Shown here piece after piece: positions 35,534 through 44,390 of a stretch of DNA of 64,000 bases; positions within the stretch are counted from its first letter, which is position 1; each line of letters starts with the position of its first letter. Below the pieces are notes generated by a model. That model had not been told where the DNA came from. It ran no database searches and saw only the letters and a program-made list of their open reading frames with translations. A program made the translations under genes and the position numbers. This stretch comes from Bradyrhizobium paxllaeri (GTDB lineage Bacteria > Pseudomonadota > Alphaproteobacteria > Rhizobiales > Xanthobacteraceae), in the NCBI RefSeq assembly GCF_001693515.2, contig NZ_CP042968.1, forward strand, positions 496,001 to 560,000, written 5' to 3'.

Positions 35534-35560
35534 CGAGGCATCGGATTTCGCGATGCCTCG
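35534..35560. repeat. Hairpin between two exported-protein genes
   Basis: A 10-bp perfect stem (CGAGGCATCG and CGATGCCTCG) with a 7-nt loop, 54 bp after the stop of the minus-strand gene at 35615. No T tract follows, so it is only a possible terminator or processing signal. Confidence 0.4.
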
Positions 35561-35614
35561 CTGTCGGGACAGATTGCGTCGCGCTGCGGCGGCGATGCCG
35601 TTCATCTGCGCGGC

Positions 35615-36283
35615 TCAATAGCAAGGCGGATAGGGATAGTATCCGCAGCGGGGCGCATAGTACGGATAGGCCGCGGCTCCGGCGACGGCGGCCGCTCCCG
35701 CAAAGGCCGCGCCACGATAGAAAGCACCGCGCCAAGCCGTTCGTCGGGCGACGCCGGCAAAGGACAGCGGCGTGAACGGCCGGCCGATGATGTCGATGAA
35801 GACCGATGCCGGTCCATCGGCTCCCGCCAGATCGCCCTCGAGCACATCGACGTCGAAGGTCAACCGGTCGCCTTCAAGCTTTGGCGATTTCAGTACGACG
35901 ACGGCGTCAACCACCGACGATCCGTCTTTCTTGAACCCGGATACCGTCGCGTTTGGCGGATCTTTCGCAAAATTGTCGCTGCCATTGCCCCAGTCCTCGA
36001 CGATCCGCGCGGTGAGATCGTGGCCGGCGGCACGGACGGGCCGATCGGCGAACACGATCGCATTCGGCGAGATTCCCGTCAGCACCAGCTTGGCGTCCTT
36101 CAGGCTTGCACCGCGCGAATTGAGGACGAAAAGGGAGGGAACGACTTCAGGCTTTGCCTGACCGATCGATTTCTCAAGCGGCACATGAGGTTTGGAATCG
36201 GGGGCCGATTGAGCAGAAAGATTTTGGGGCCAGACCAGCAACCCGCCAGCGCAGAACGCAATCAAAGCAACTCGAAACGTCAT
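35615..36283 (-). CDS. Hypothetical exported protein with Tyr/Pro/Ala-rich C-terminus
   Basis: 222 aa. A signal peptide (MTFRVALIAFCAGGLLVWPQ, cut near SAQ) is followed by a domain with SLFVLNSRGASLKDAKLVLT and DAVVVLKSPKLEGDRLTFDV, beta-rich and reminiscent of heat-shock-type or beta-sandwich exported proteins. The last 45 residues are Ala/Gly rich, then AAYPYYAPRCGYYPYPPCY with two Cys. The ATG at 36283 follows GGGAGAG. I do not recognise a named family with confidence. Confidence 0.72.
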   Translation of the reverse strand: MTFRVALIAFCAGGLLVWPQNLSAQSAPDSKPHVPLEKSIGQAKPEVVPSLFVLNSRGASLKDAKLVLTGISPNAIVFADRPVRAAGHDLTARIVEDWGNGSDNFAKDPPNATVSGFKKDGSSVVDAVVVLKSPKLEGDRLTFDVDVLEGDLAGADGPASVFIDIIGRPFTPLSFAGVARRTAWRGAFYRGAAFAGAAAVAGAAAYPYYAPRCGYYPYPPCY

Positions 36284-36457
36284 GGTTGTTCTCTCCCTTG
36301 AAAGAGGGGTAGTTGGTCGGCTCGCAGCGCAAATCGCCCCCGGCATGATCTTGCCTTGCAACACGCGGCTCCTTCCGGAGCCCGGCAATCTCGATAAGCA
36401 TTTCGCGCCAATTCAAATCGCGCGTCTTGCCATTTCGCGCCAATCGTCGGGGATGGT

Positions 36458-36976
36458 TCAGCGGCCAATCGCGTGAGGCTGTCCGCGGGGACGTGCGGGA
36501 TCGCGCTTGCCGTCACGTTGTTGCCGCCGGTAAACAACGGGTTGAATTTTCATCAGGCGCGCGAACGAACGGCTGAAGCTGCTTGCGTTGCTGTAGCCGA
36601 GGAATTTGGCGATATCCGACAAGGGCTTGCTCGAATCGACGAGCAGCCGGCACGCAATTTTCAGGCGTATCCCTGCGAGCATTTCGCTGTGACTCGTGCC
36701 CAGGCGCCCGAGATGACGCTGCAGCGTACGCCCGCTGATTTTGAGCGCACGGGCCGTGCCATCGAGGGTTGCGTCACCGTGCCGCAGCGATGCGACAATG
36801 GCCGCGCGGACCGCCTGGAATGAAGGCAAACGGACAGCTCTCATCGGTTGGTGTGAGCGTGAAGCCCATGCTCCCTCAATAGAAAACTGATCTTCAAGGC
36901 TACAGGCATTTTGACGGCCCATCTGGCCATCAGCCGCCAAATAATTTCGCCAGATGGTCGGCAAGGCGCCTTCCAT
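36458..36976 (-). CDS. AraC-type DNA-binding protein lacking a sensor domain (possible remnant)
   Basis: At most 172 aa. The C-terminal two-thirds is a complete AraC/XylS DNA-binding domain: first helix-turn-helix around LDGTARALKISGRTLQRHLG, second around LSDIAKFLGYSNASSFSRSFAR. The roughly 170-residue ligand-binding domain that precedes it in this AraC subgroup is absent; the 44-residue leader is unlike it and no ribosome site precedes any ATG. It may be a truncated gene after loss of its front half, or a stand-alone binder. It diverges from a full-length relative at 37226. Confidence 0.5.
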   Translation of the reverse strand: MEGALPTIWRNYLAADGQMGRQNACSLEDQFSIEGAWASRSHQPMRAVRLPSFQAVRAAIVASLRHGDATLDGTARALKISGRTLQRHLGRLGTSHSEMLAGIRLKIACRLLVDSSKPLSDIAKFLGYSNASSFSRSFARLMKIQPVVYRRQQRDGKRDPARPRGQPHAIGR

Positions 36977-37225
36977 CCATCGGTTAGGATTGTGCGGGTA
37001 AAGCGAAGCAAGAGACTTGGCTCCCTAAGACCCGAGGTTGACCAAGTATCAGCTACCTACTTCGACAGACGAAAAGGTCGGCAACTACCTTCCGTCGCTA
37101 CCGTCTGTTTGATTTGCGCGGCTACGCAGGAAAAGCTAGGCTCAAACGATAGCCCGCGGTTAAACCACAGCCGGACAGCAAGTTACGTCAATCGCTTTTC
37201 AAATTCGGCCTCGAGGTGCGGCCCA

Positions 37226-38227
37226 ATGGCAAAGATTCATCTAACGCGTTGCCAACACCTTAGTCCCTTCGTCGACATCTTGAATGGCCTTGGAGCACCA
37301 ACGGCGTCGCTGCTGGGAAAGTTTCGCCTTCCGACGTCGTTGGAAGGAAAAGCAAACCATTATGTCCCGATCTTTTCCGCGATCGAATTCGCGGAATTTG
37401 CGTGCCGATCGCAAGGCATCGAGGATTTCGGATTCCACGCTTCTCGACAGCTGCATTTCGGTCACCTGAGCGAAAAGACCCGCAATCTAATCGGCCTTTC
37501 CCCGACACTGCTCGTAGCACTGCAGCAGACCTGCAAGTGGGCATCGCTCGAAGATTCGAACTTGAGCAACTGGCTCGAGCGACACGACGATCACGTGAGA
37601 ATTTGCAGCAGGCTAGCTGGAAGCAAAGGGTTACTGCATCTCGAGCATTCACAGTGGCTTCAGAACATCTTCCCGATATACATCGTCCGGCAATTCGCCG
37701 GCCCCGACTGGGCTCCGGCAACTATCGCGTTTGAAGCGCGCTACACGCCGAGCCCTGCCTGTCAGTCATTCTGGCCACGTTCACGGTTCCTGTCGGGCCA
37801 GAAGGCGTCATGGATCGACGTGCCGATATCGTTGCTCGCCCTTCCCAACCGCGCGAACGAGGATATTCCTCGTCTGGAGGACGACGAGGTCGCCCAATCC
37901 GACTTCGATATCATCGAAACGCTAAAGTTGATGTTGCCGTCGTACCTGGACGAACGAGCTCCGGTTCTCGCCGAAATCGCAGAAATGGCAGGCCTCAGTA
38001 CGCGAAGCTTTCAACGCAAGCTCTCTGTCGCCGGCCTTACATATTCAGACCTGCTCGATACCGTCCGGTTTGAGAACGCCAGCAAGCTGTTGAGAGAGAA
38101 GGATTCCAAGATTATCGAAGTCGCATTCGCCTCGGGCTACGCGGATCCTGCGCACTTTACCCGCGCCTTCCGCAGGATTGCCGGTGTTACGCCGCGGCAA
38201 TTTCGCGAGCAATGGCGACCTCAATAA
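37226..38227 (+). CDS. AraC-family transcriptional regulator
   Basis: 333 aa. N-terminal AraC_binding_2-type domain (about 1-200, with FVDILNGLGAPTASLLGKFR at the start) and a C-terminal AraC helix-turn-helix pair: VLAEIAEMAGLSTRSFQRKL and IIEVAFASGYADPAHFTRAFRR, ending GVTPRQFREQW. The ATG at 37226 follows GAGG by 9 nt and gives normal length. It is lower in GC than its surroundings (frequent AAA, TTT, AAT codons), perhaps acquired. The regulated genes are unknown; the truncated AraC gene lies divergently, 249 bp away. Confidence 0.88.
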   Translation: MAKIHLTRCQHLSPFVDILNGLGAPTASLLGKFRLPTSLEGKANHYVPIFSAIEFAEFACRSQGIEDFGFHASRQLHFGHLSEKTRNLIGLSPTLLVALQQTCKWASLEDSNLSNWLERHDDHVRICSRLAGSKGLLHLEHSQWLQNIFPIYIVRQFAGPDWAPATIAFEARYTPSPACQSFWPRSRFLSGQKASWIDVPISLLALPNRANEDIPRLEDDEVAQSDFDIIETLKLMLPSYLDERAPVLAEIAEMAGLSTRSFQRKLSVAGLTYSDLLDTVRFENASKLLREKDSKIIEVAFASGYADPAHFTRAFRRIAGVTPRQFREQWRPQ

Positions 38228-38308
38228 GACAATTCTTCCAGATGCTCCTGTGCACGGTGTACTGGATCCTCCGCCTTCGCCGGGGGCGACAGTGTCAATC
38301 GTGACGCC

Positions 38309-38968
38309 CTACCCCAGCACCTTGACGCCGCCGAGCGCGGTCACCCGGCCGCGCTTGAGCATCACGATCTGCGTCGCGAGCTGGCGCAGCTCGGCCGCGT
38401 CGTGGCTGACATAGACCATGGGGATGCCTTCGTCGCGCAGCCGCACCAGATAGGGCAGGATCTCCTCCTTGCGGCCTTCGTCGAGCGAGCCCAACGGTTC
38501 GTCCAGCAATAGCAGACGCGGCTTTGACAACAGCGCGCGGCCGAGCGCGACGCGCTGGCGCTCGCCGCCGGAGAGTTGGCCGGGCCGGCGGTCGAGCAGA
38601 TGGCCGATGTCGAGCAGGTCGGTGATGCGCGTGCGCTGAGCGGAATCGTCGGCGAGCTTGTTCATCCGCCGCCCGTAGTCGAGATTTTGCCGCACGTTAA
38701 GATGCGGAAACAATCGCGCATCCTGAAACACGTAGCCGATCCGGCGCCGGTGCGGCGGCACATGGATGCCTTTCGACGTATCGTCCAGTGTTTCACCATC
38801 GAGCGCGATGACGCCGCGATCGGGACGCAGCAGGCCCGCGATCATGTTGATCAGCGAGGTCTTGCCGGCGCCGGATGCGCCGAACAGGCCGGTGACGCGG
38901 CCCTGGCTCTCGAACGAGGCTTCGAGCGAGAATTCGCCGAGCTGCTTGGTGACGTCGACGCGCAGCAT
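38309..38968 (-). CDS. modC: Molybdate ABC transporter ATP-binding protein, short form
   Basis: 219 aa. Walker [10 protein letters not shown] at 30-38, signature LSGGERQ near 138-144, Walker B LLLLDEP near 158-164. Position directly after modB identifies it. Typical ModC is about 350 aa with a C-terminal TOBE/Mop domain that binds molybdate and gates activity; that part is missing here, as the frame ends after [18 protein letters not shown]. Two bases separate it from modB. Confidence 0.92.
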   Translation of the reverse strand: MLRVDVTKQLGEFSLEASFESQGRVTGLFGASGAGKTSLINMIAGLLRPDRGVIALDGETLDDTSKGIHVPPHRRRIGYVFQDARLFPHLNVRQNLDYGRRMNKLADDSAQRTRITDLLDIGHLLDRRPGQLSGGERQRVALGRALLSKPRLLLLDEPLGSLDEGRKEEILPYLVRLRDEGIPMVYVSHDAAELRQLATQIVMLKRGRVTALGGVKVLG

Positions 38969-38970
38969 GG

Positions 38971-39666
38971 TCAGTTCCCGTGCAGGCGTTTGGTGGCGCG
39001 CCGGGCGAACCATTCGGATGCGATCAAAGCGCCCATTGCGATCACGGTAGAGACGACGACCAGCCGTCCTGCCGCGGCGTCGCCATCCGGCGTCTGGATC
39101 AGCGAATAGATCGCCGACGAAATGGTCTGGGTCTCGCCGGGGATGTTGGAGACGAAGGTAATGGTGGCGCCGAACTCGCCGATCGCCTTGGCAAAGCCGA
39201 GCACCATACCCGCGAGCACGCCCGGCAACGCCAGCGGCAGAGTCACGGTGGCGAACACCTGCCACGGCGCGGCACCGAGTGTGCTCGACGCCTGCTCCAG
39301 ACGGCGATCGATCGCCTCGATCGAAAGACGGATCGGCCGCACCAGCAACGGAAACGACATGATGCCGCAGGCAAGCGCAGCTCCGGTCCAGCGAAACGCG
39401 AACACGATTCCGAGGTTATCGGCAAGCCACGCGCCAACCAGGCCGCGGCGGCCGAAAGTCAGCAGCAGCAGGTAGCCGGTGACGACCGGCGGCAGCACCA
39501 GCGGTAAATGGACAAGCGCATCAAGGATCGATTTGCCCCAGAACTCACGCCGCGCCAATAGCCACGCCAGCGCCACGCCGAACGGGGTCGCCACCAGCGT
39601 CGCGATGATGGCGACCCGCAGCGACAGCAGGATGGCAGTCCATTCGGCAGGCGAGATCTCGAACAT
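38971..39666 (-). CDS. modB: Molybdate ABC transporter permease
   Basis: 231 aa with five or six membrane segments. Sequence is typical Mod[21 protein letters not shown], and the coupling loop with [19 protein letters not shown] (about 131-149) matching the EAA motif, then [17 protein letters not shown]. Its ATG overlaps the modA stop by one base (TGATG). Confidence 0.96.
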   Translation of the reverse strand: MFEISPAEWTAILLSLRVAIIATLVATPFGVALAWLLARREFWGKSILDALVHLPLVLPPVVTGYLLLLTFGRRGLVGAWLADNLGIVFAFRWTGAALACGIMSFPLLVRPIRLSIEAIDRRLEQASSTLGAAPWQVFATVTLPLALPGVLAGMVLGFAKAIGEFGATITFVSNIPGETQTISSAIYSLIQTPDGDAAAGRLVVVSTVIAMGALIASEWFARRATKRLHGN

Positions 39667-40451
39667 CAGGTTGACGGGCTGACAAGGAATTTGAAGCCGT
39701 ATTTTTCAAGGATGGTCTTCGCCGCCGTTGAGCGCAGGAAGGCGAGATAGTCAGAGGCTTGCGGTTTCGCGGTCGTCGTCGCCGCCACCGGATAGATGAT
39801 CGCGGGATGGGAATCGGCCGGGAAGGTGCCGACGATCTTGACGCCGGGCTCGATCTTGGCGTCGGTGGCATAGACGATGCCGAGAACGGCTTCGCCGCGC
39901 GCCACCAGCGTCAGCGCGGCGCGCACGCTCTCGGCCATGGCGAATTTTGGTTCGGCCGGCTGCCATGAACCCAGCTTCTCCAGTGCGGCCTTGGCATACT
40001 TGCCGACGGGCACGGATTTCACATCGCCCGTAGCGATCTTGCCGTCGCCGGCAAGCTTGGCGAGGTCGAAGCCGGTGCCGATGTTCACATTGTCGACCTT
40101 GGAGTCCTTCGGCGCGATCAGCACGATGCTGTTGCCGAGCAGATTGACACGGCTCGACTCATTGATGGTCTTCTTAGAGATCGCGTAGTCCATCCAGTCG
40201 GTGTCGGCAGAGATGAACACGTCGGCCGGTGCACCCTGTTCGATCTGCCGGGCAAGCGCCGAACTGGCGGCGTAGCTGACGGTGATCTTGACGCCCGTCT
40301 TTGCAGTATAGGCGGCGTCGATCTCGTCGAGCGCATTCTTCATCGAAGCCGCAGCGAACACTGTCAGGGATTTTTCCTGCGCGGCGGCGGGTGAGGCGGT
40401 GACTGCCAATGATATGGCGAAGGCCAGGAAAAGGCTGGCAAGACGATTCAT
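39666..40451 (-). CDS. modA: Molybdate-binding periplasmic protein
   Basis: 261 aa with a signal peptide (MNRLASLFLAFAISLAVTAS, cut after AAA). Mature sequence LTVFAAASMKNALDEI, SYAASSALARQIEQGAPADV and FISADTDWMDYA is the ModA/WtpA tungstate/molybdate fold. It captures molybdate (or tungstate) for ModBC, feeding nitrogenase, nitrate reductase or other Mo enzymes. GGAG lies 6-7 nt before the ATG at 40451. No ModE-like palindrome was recognised upstream. Confidence 0.96.
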   Translation of the reverse strand: MNRLASLFLAFAISLAVTASPAAAQEKSLTVFAAASMKNALDEIDAAYTAKTGVKITVSYAASSALARQIEQGAPADVFISADTDWMDYAISKKTINESSRVNLLGNSIVLIAPKDSKVDNVNIGTGFDLAKLAGDGKIATGDVKSVPVGKYAKAALEKLGSWQPAEPKFAMAESVRAALTLVARGEAVLGIVYATDAKIEPGVKIVGTFPADSHPAIIYPVAATTTAKPQASDYLAFLRSTAAKTILEKYGFKFLVSPST

Positions 40452-40619
40452 CGGGCGCTCCATGCATGATTGCGAACGGCCGGTTGCCGCGCACAAGACA
40501 GGCGTTGGTTGGGTAAGGCGACCGTCGGAAGCGCAGTTCCGGTATCCCTGGTGGACTTGCGGTCGATCGGGATGTCGCCAGCCCTGACAATAGTCAGGAT
40601 GGGGGAAGAGGTAAAGGCA

Positions 40620-40644
40620 GCTGCACCGCCTCGCAAGGTGCAGC
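40620..40644 (-). terminator. Weak hairpin after the Spy-like gene
   Basis: An 8-bp stem (GCTGCACC and GGTGCAGC) with a 9-nt loop, 20 bp after the Spy-like stop on the minus strand. Only a short T tract (CTTT) follows. Confidence 0.35.
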
Positions 40645-40664
40645 CAGGCCGAGTTGCCGTACCG

Positions 40665-41189
40665 TTAATGATGATGGTGTCGCTTGTGGCCGCCGCTGCC
40701 GTAGCCACGCAGCTCCGCATACTTCGTCATCTGCGACGGGGTCAAAATGCGCGCCGTGGACAAATGATATTTCAGATGGGTCTCGCGCAGCATGCCCTGC
40801 GTGGCGGCGACGGCCGCGGTGGACGCCTTCAGGCTTTCCGGCGTGACGGTGCGGGTCGCAAACTGCTTGTCCAGTTCGGCTTCCTGCTCGATCAGCCTGG
40901 CGCCGAGCGGCATCGCCTCGGCCTTCATGGAATCGAACAGGCGCTGCATGCCGGCGCGTTGCTCGGCGGAGAGTTCGAGCTTGTCGGCGAGTTCGAGCAC
41001 ATGCAACGGCCCCGGATAGCCGTTGAGTTCGGCCGCGAGCGCCAGGCCCATTCCGCGGCCGGCGCCGAGGTCGGCAATCTGCTGCTCGGACAGCGCCTTG
41101 ATCGAGCGCGTCTGCATCCCCGCGTAGGGGGTTTGTGCATGCACGCTGGTGACGAAAGCGATGGATGCGATCACGGGCCAGATCTTCAT
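40665..41189 (-). CDS. Spy/CpxP-like periplasmic protein with histidine tail
   Basis: 174 aa. A signal peptide (cut near VHAQ) is followed by a helical LTxxQ-type domain with LADKLELSAEQRAGMQRLFD and LTPSQMTKYAEL. The C-terminus GSGGHKRHHHH looks like a metal-binding tail. Related proteins act as periplasmic chaperones or heavy-metal sensors. AAGGAGG lies 6 nt before the ATG. The gene is 28 bp downstream of mepA on the same strand, suggesting co-transcription with a cell-wall hydrolase. Confidence 0.82.
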   Translation of the reverse strand: MKIWPVIASIAFVTSVHAQTPYAGMQTRSIKALSEQQIADLGAGRGMGLALAAELNGYPGPLHVLELADKLELSAEQRAGMQRLFDSMKAEAMPLGARLIEQEAELDKQFATRTVTPESLKASTAAVAATQGMLRETHLKYHLSTARILTPSQMTKYAELRGYGSGGHKRHHHH

Positions 41190-41217
41190 CGATGTCCTCC
41201 TTGAGGTTTGTTCGCCG

Positions 41218-42165
41218 TCAGTGCTTCACATCGGGCGCGTTCAGCACTGCCTTGCAGGCGGGCGGCAGCGACGCCATTGTCAGCGGCGGTTTCGGCTTTG
41301 GCGGCACCTTGGGCGGCTTCGGATGCAGCACCGCATCGCTGAACCAGTAGGCGAGATCGCCCGTGCTGCAGCCTTCGCCGTCGTTGGGCTCTGGCTGGCT
41401 GTCGCATTCGCCGGCGCCGGGCGGGCATCTGATGCGGATGTGGAAGTGATAGTCGTGGCCGTACATCGGGCGCACCTTGTGCAGCCAGTTGCGGTTGCCC
41501 TTGGCCTCGCGGCACAGCGCCTTCTTGATCGCGGCATTGACGAAGATGCGCTGCACGCTGGGCTCCTGCGCGGCGGCGCGGATGACGGCAAGATGCGTCG
41601 GCGTCCAGGCGTGCGGATCGATATCGAGCCGATCGCTGCGCACCATCATCACCGCCGACATTTCCTCGCGCTCGTTACGCGATAGTTGCCGGTTCGGCAT
41701 CGGTGTCAGCCAGATGTCGGCATCCAGCCCCACCTGATGGCTGGCATGCCCGGTAAACATCGGCCCGCCGCGCGGCTGCGACATGTCGCCGACCAATATG
41801 CCGGGCCAGCCCGCATCCCGGCGTGCTCTTGCTGCCAGCCGTTTCACCAGCGCGACCAGATCCGGATGGCCCCAGTAACGATTGCGCGACAGCCGCATCA
41901 CCTGCCAATTGTCTCCATTGAGCGGCAGCCCTTCCGCGCCCGAAATGCAACCATGGGCGTAGAATCCGTGCACCCGCGTCGGCATCGCCGCCGGCAGCAG
42001 CTTGCGGCCGAACAGTTCCTTGGCGGCGACATTGGGATCGTTGGGATTGGAGAGCGGCGGCAGCGGTTTAGGATTGACCGAGCCCTTGTCCTGCGCCCAT
42101 GCGCTGGCGGCATGGGCGGCGGCGATCAAGGTGAGGAGCGGGATCAGAATCAGGCGAGGGAGCAT
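41218..42165 (-). CDS. mepA: Penicillin-insensitive murein endopeptidase
   Basis: 315 aa periplasmic zinc hydrolase that cuts D-Ala-meso-DAP cross-links in peptidoglycan. Signal peptide MLPRLILIPLLTLIAAAHAA; LAS-family zinc motif in GGPMFTGHASHQVGLDADIW (His and Asp) and the second histidines in YGHDYHFHIRIRCP. The C-terminal PPKPKPPL segment is extended and proline rich. The ATG at 42165 is chosen because it gives the signal peptide at the N-terminus. Confidence 0.93.
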   Translation of the reverse strand: MLPRLILIPLLTLIAAAHAASAWAQDKGSVNPKPLPPLSNPNDPNVAAKELFGRKLLPAAMPTRVHGFYAHGCISGAEGLPLNGDNWQVMRLSRNRYWGHPDLVALVKRLAARARRDAGWPGILVGDMSQPRGGPMFTGHASHQVGLDADIWLTPMPNRQLSRNEREEMSAVMMVRSDRLDIDPHAWTPTHLAVIRAAAQEPSVQRIFVNAAIKKALCREAKGNRNWLHKVRPMYGHDYHFHIRIRCPPGAGECDSQPEPNDGEGCSTGDLAYWFSDAVLHPKPPKVPPKPKPPLTMASLPPACKAVLNAPDVKH

Positions 42166-42201
42166 CGGATCACTCAAATTCGCGCAAGCGTAGCATGAAA
42201 T

Positions 42202-42241
42202 TGGAGCGGGGACGACCACCCTCGTTGGTGACCCCGCTCCA
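42202..42241 (-). terminator. Hairpin after the dioxygenase gene
   Basis: A 10-bp stem (TGGAGCGGGG and CCCCGCTCCA) encloses 20 nt with a small inner pairing. It begins 20 bp past the stop at 42261 (minus strand) and is followed by AATTTC. A plausible intrinsic terminator that also separates it from mepA. Confidence 0.55.
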
Positions 42242-42260
42242 GCCTCATTCCCGGTTCTTG

Positions 42261-43064
42261 TTATCCGTGCGCCTGCAAGGCCTGCCGGATGGCTCGCTCA
42301 ACCGGCGAATAATCGCCGTCGGGTCGCGCAAGCCTGAACGGCTCCGCCGGGTGCAGCGGCGGTTGCGCCATGAAACGCGGCGAGGAGCCCCGGTGCATCT
42401 GTGCGGCGTGAACGAGGAACGGGTGGCACAAATAGACCGTGCCGGCCTCGCCGGTCGCCAGCACCTCGGGCCGGCCGCTTCCTATTTCGTCCAGCACGAG
42501 ATGCGACATGCCGGCCTCGCCGGCCGGTTCGAGCAAGCGCGCCATATCCAGATGCGAGCCCGCTCTTATTCGGGTGGGCGCATCGGATTCTCCAACATCG
42601 GAGAACAGGAACAGCATCAGCAGCGCGCGCCCGCGAGACGTCACGTTCACGCGCCAGGCCGCGTAATCATGATTATCGCCTGCGTCCTCCGCGGCGAAAC
42701 TGACATCGACATGCCAGCCGGCATCGCCGGGATCGCGCGGGCTCGGAAACCGCACCGGGAACGTTCCGAGGTCGCCCCGCGGCCACCAGCGTTTCCGCCC
42801 GACGAGCTGGTCGAAGGCTGTGTGAAGCTGCGGGGTATTGACGGCCTTCCTGAACGGTTCGTCGCCGTAGTATCCAAGGCGGATCACCGGCTCAGTCCAC
42901 GTCGCGGGATCGTCGGGGTCGCAGGGCAAATCGCGCCACAGGATGGCGCGGCCCTGCTCCGCAAGTTCGCGCGGAAAGGCGTGATCGATCCGAACAAAGC
43001 CGTCGTGAATGAATTGCTCGATCTGCGCATCGCTGAGCGCGCGCGCTGGTTTGCTGTCAGGCAT
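42261..43064 (-). CDS. Phytanoyl-CoA dioxygenase (PhyH) family protein
   Basis: 267 aa non-haem Fe(II)/2-oxoglutarate oxygenase. Metal triad: His118 and Asp120 in GWHVDVSF and His219 in LVHAAQ; an Arg about ten residues later would bind 2-oxoglutarate. The substrate is unknown; PhyH-type enzymes hydroxylate many small molecules. The ATG at 43064 follows GAGG by 6 nt. It lies alone on the minus strand, between mepA and a Bug receptor. Confidence 0.82.
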   Translation of the reverse strand: MPDSKPARALSDAQIEQFIHDGFVRIDHAFPRELAEQGRAILWRDLPCDPDDPATWTEPVIRLGYYGDEPFRKAVNTPQLHTAFDQLVGRKRWWPRGDLGTFPVRFPSPRDPGDAGWHVDVSFAAEDAGDNHDYAAWRVNVTSRGRALLMLFLFSDVGESDAPTRIRAGSHLDMARLLEPAGEAGMSHLVLDEIGSGRPEVLATGEAGTVYLCHPFLVHAAQMHRGSSPRFMAQPPLHPAEPFRLARPDGDYSPVERAIRQALQAHG

Positions 43065-43267
43065 GAAAATCCTCTTATCGCTGGGCAAGCGTCCATGGCC
43101 CTGCGCGAAGCAGGTGCGGCCGGACTGTTTCTATCGAAAACTTCCGCCCGCCTTAGCGGGCAACGCGTCAGCGCGCGAGGAAGAAGACCGAAGCGATATG
43201 GGAGGTGCGGATCATCATGGCATTTGCAGTGTAGCAAACCGGCGGCCGGCGTTCAACGCAGCCGCGC

Positions 43268-44269
43268 TCATTGCAACTCGATATTGGCTGATTTGATCAC
43301 CGCGGCCCAGCGGTCGATTTCCTCGCGCATATAAGCGGATGACTTGTCGACCGGGCCGCCGAAAATCCCGGCGGATAGTTTCTTGAGTTGCTCCTGCACC
43401 TGGGGCTGGCGCAAGGCCTCGTTCACGTCGGCGTTGATCTTGTCGACGATGTTTTTCGGCGTCTTGGGCGGCGCGACGATGCCGTACCACGCGACCGCTT
43501 CGAAACCCGGCAGCGTCTCTGATATCGTCGGTACGTCCGGCAGCGTTGGAAGCCGCTCGGACGAGGCCACGGCAAGCAATTTCAGCTTGCCGGCCTGGAC
43601 CAGCGCCAGCGAGACGCCGAGATTGTCGAACATGACGTCGACATCGCCGGCCACGAGCCCCTGCAGCGCAGGCGCCGAGCCGCGATAGGGAATGTGCCGC
43701 ATCTTCACCTTCGCCATCAGTTGAAACAGTTCCGACGTCAGATGCGAGGTCGTGCCGTTGCCCTGCGTGGCGCAGATGGTCCTGTCGGATTTGCCTTTCA
43801 GGTACGCGATCAACTCGGGCACGCTCGATGCCTTGATGTTGGTCGGATTGACGATCAGCGCGTTCGGTACCTTGGCCATCACGATAACAGGCTCGAATTT
43901 CGTCGGATCGAATCCGAGCCTGGGATACAGATTGTGATTGATCGCAAGCGGCGGCGGCGGCGAGGAGAGCAGGGTGTAGCCGTCGGGTGCCGAATGAAAG
44001 ACCTGTTCGGCGCCGATGTTTCCTGCGGCGCCGGTGCGGTTTTCGATCACCACCGGCTGGCTCCATTTGCGCGACAGCCAGTCCCCGACAATCCTTGGAA
44101 TGGCATCGGCCGTTCCGCCGGCGGGGAAGGGAACGACGATCTTCACGGGGCGGTCCGGATAGTCCGCGGCCGACGCATGCGTTGAAAAATGCGCGGCCAA
44201 GGCGAGAGCCAGCGGCAACAGCGCCAGTTTACGGCAGACGGCAAGCAGCGCTGGCATGGAGCCATGCAT
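43268..44269 (-). CDS. Tripartite tricarboxylate transporter (TTT/Bug) substrate-binding protein
   Basis: 333 aa. The signal peptide ends near STHASAAD; the mature protein opens DYPDRPVKIVVPFPAGGTAD, the Bug-family signature, with NRTGAAGNIGAEQV and VDVMFDNLG later. It binds a carboxylate ligand in the periplasm. No TctA/TctB membrane partners are adjacent, as is common for Bug receptors. GGAG precedes the ATG at 44269. It is divergent from an FAD monooxygenase, so the ligand may be an aromatic acid (inference). Confidence 0.9.
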   Translation of the reverse strand: MHGSMPALLAVCRKLALLPLALALAAHFSTHASAADYPDRPVKIVVPFPAGGTADAIPRIVGDWLSRKWSQPVVIENRTGAAGNIGAEQVFHSAPDGYTLLSSPPPPLAINHNLYPRLGFDPTKFEPVIVMAKVPNALIVNPTNIKASSVPELIAYLKGKSDRTICATQGNGTTSHLTSELFQLMAKVKMRHIPYRGSAPALQGLVAGDVDVMFDNLGVSLALVQAGKLKLLAVASSERLPTLPDVPTISETLPGFEAVAWYGIVAPPKTPKNIVDKINADVNEALRQPQVQEQLKKLSAGIFGGPVDKSSAYMREEIDRWAAVIKSANIELQ

Positions 44270-44390
44270 TGAAACTCCTCCCGCTATCGTTTTCCGTCCG
44301 GTCTGAGCTGTCGGCGCCGGCACTTGGTGTTTGCAGCAAGGGAGGATAGCTTGAACGCGCAGGCTTCCGAAACATTTTTCGCGTGGGACG

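Noticed and set aside
36787..36862. Short minus-strand frame starting with ATG after GAGGGAG
   Set aside because: About 25-30 codons only, inside the AraC-like gene in another frame, with no supporting features.
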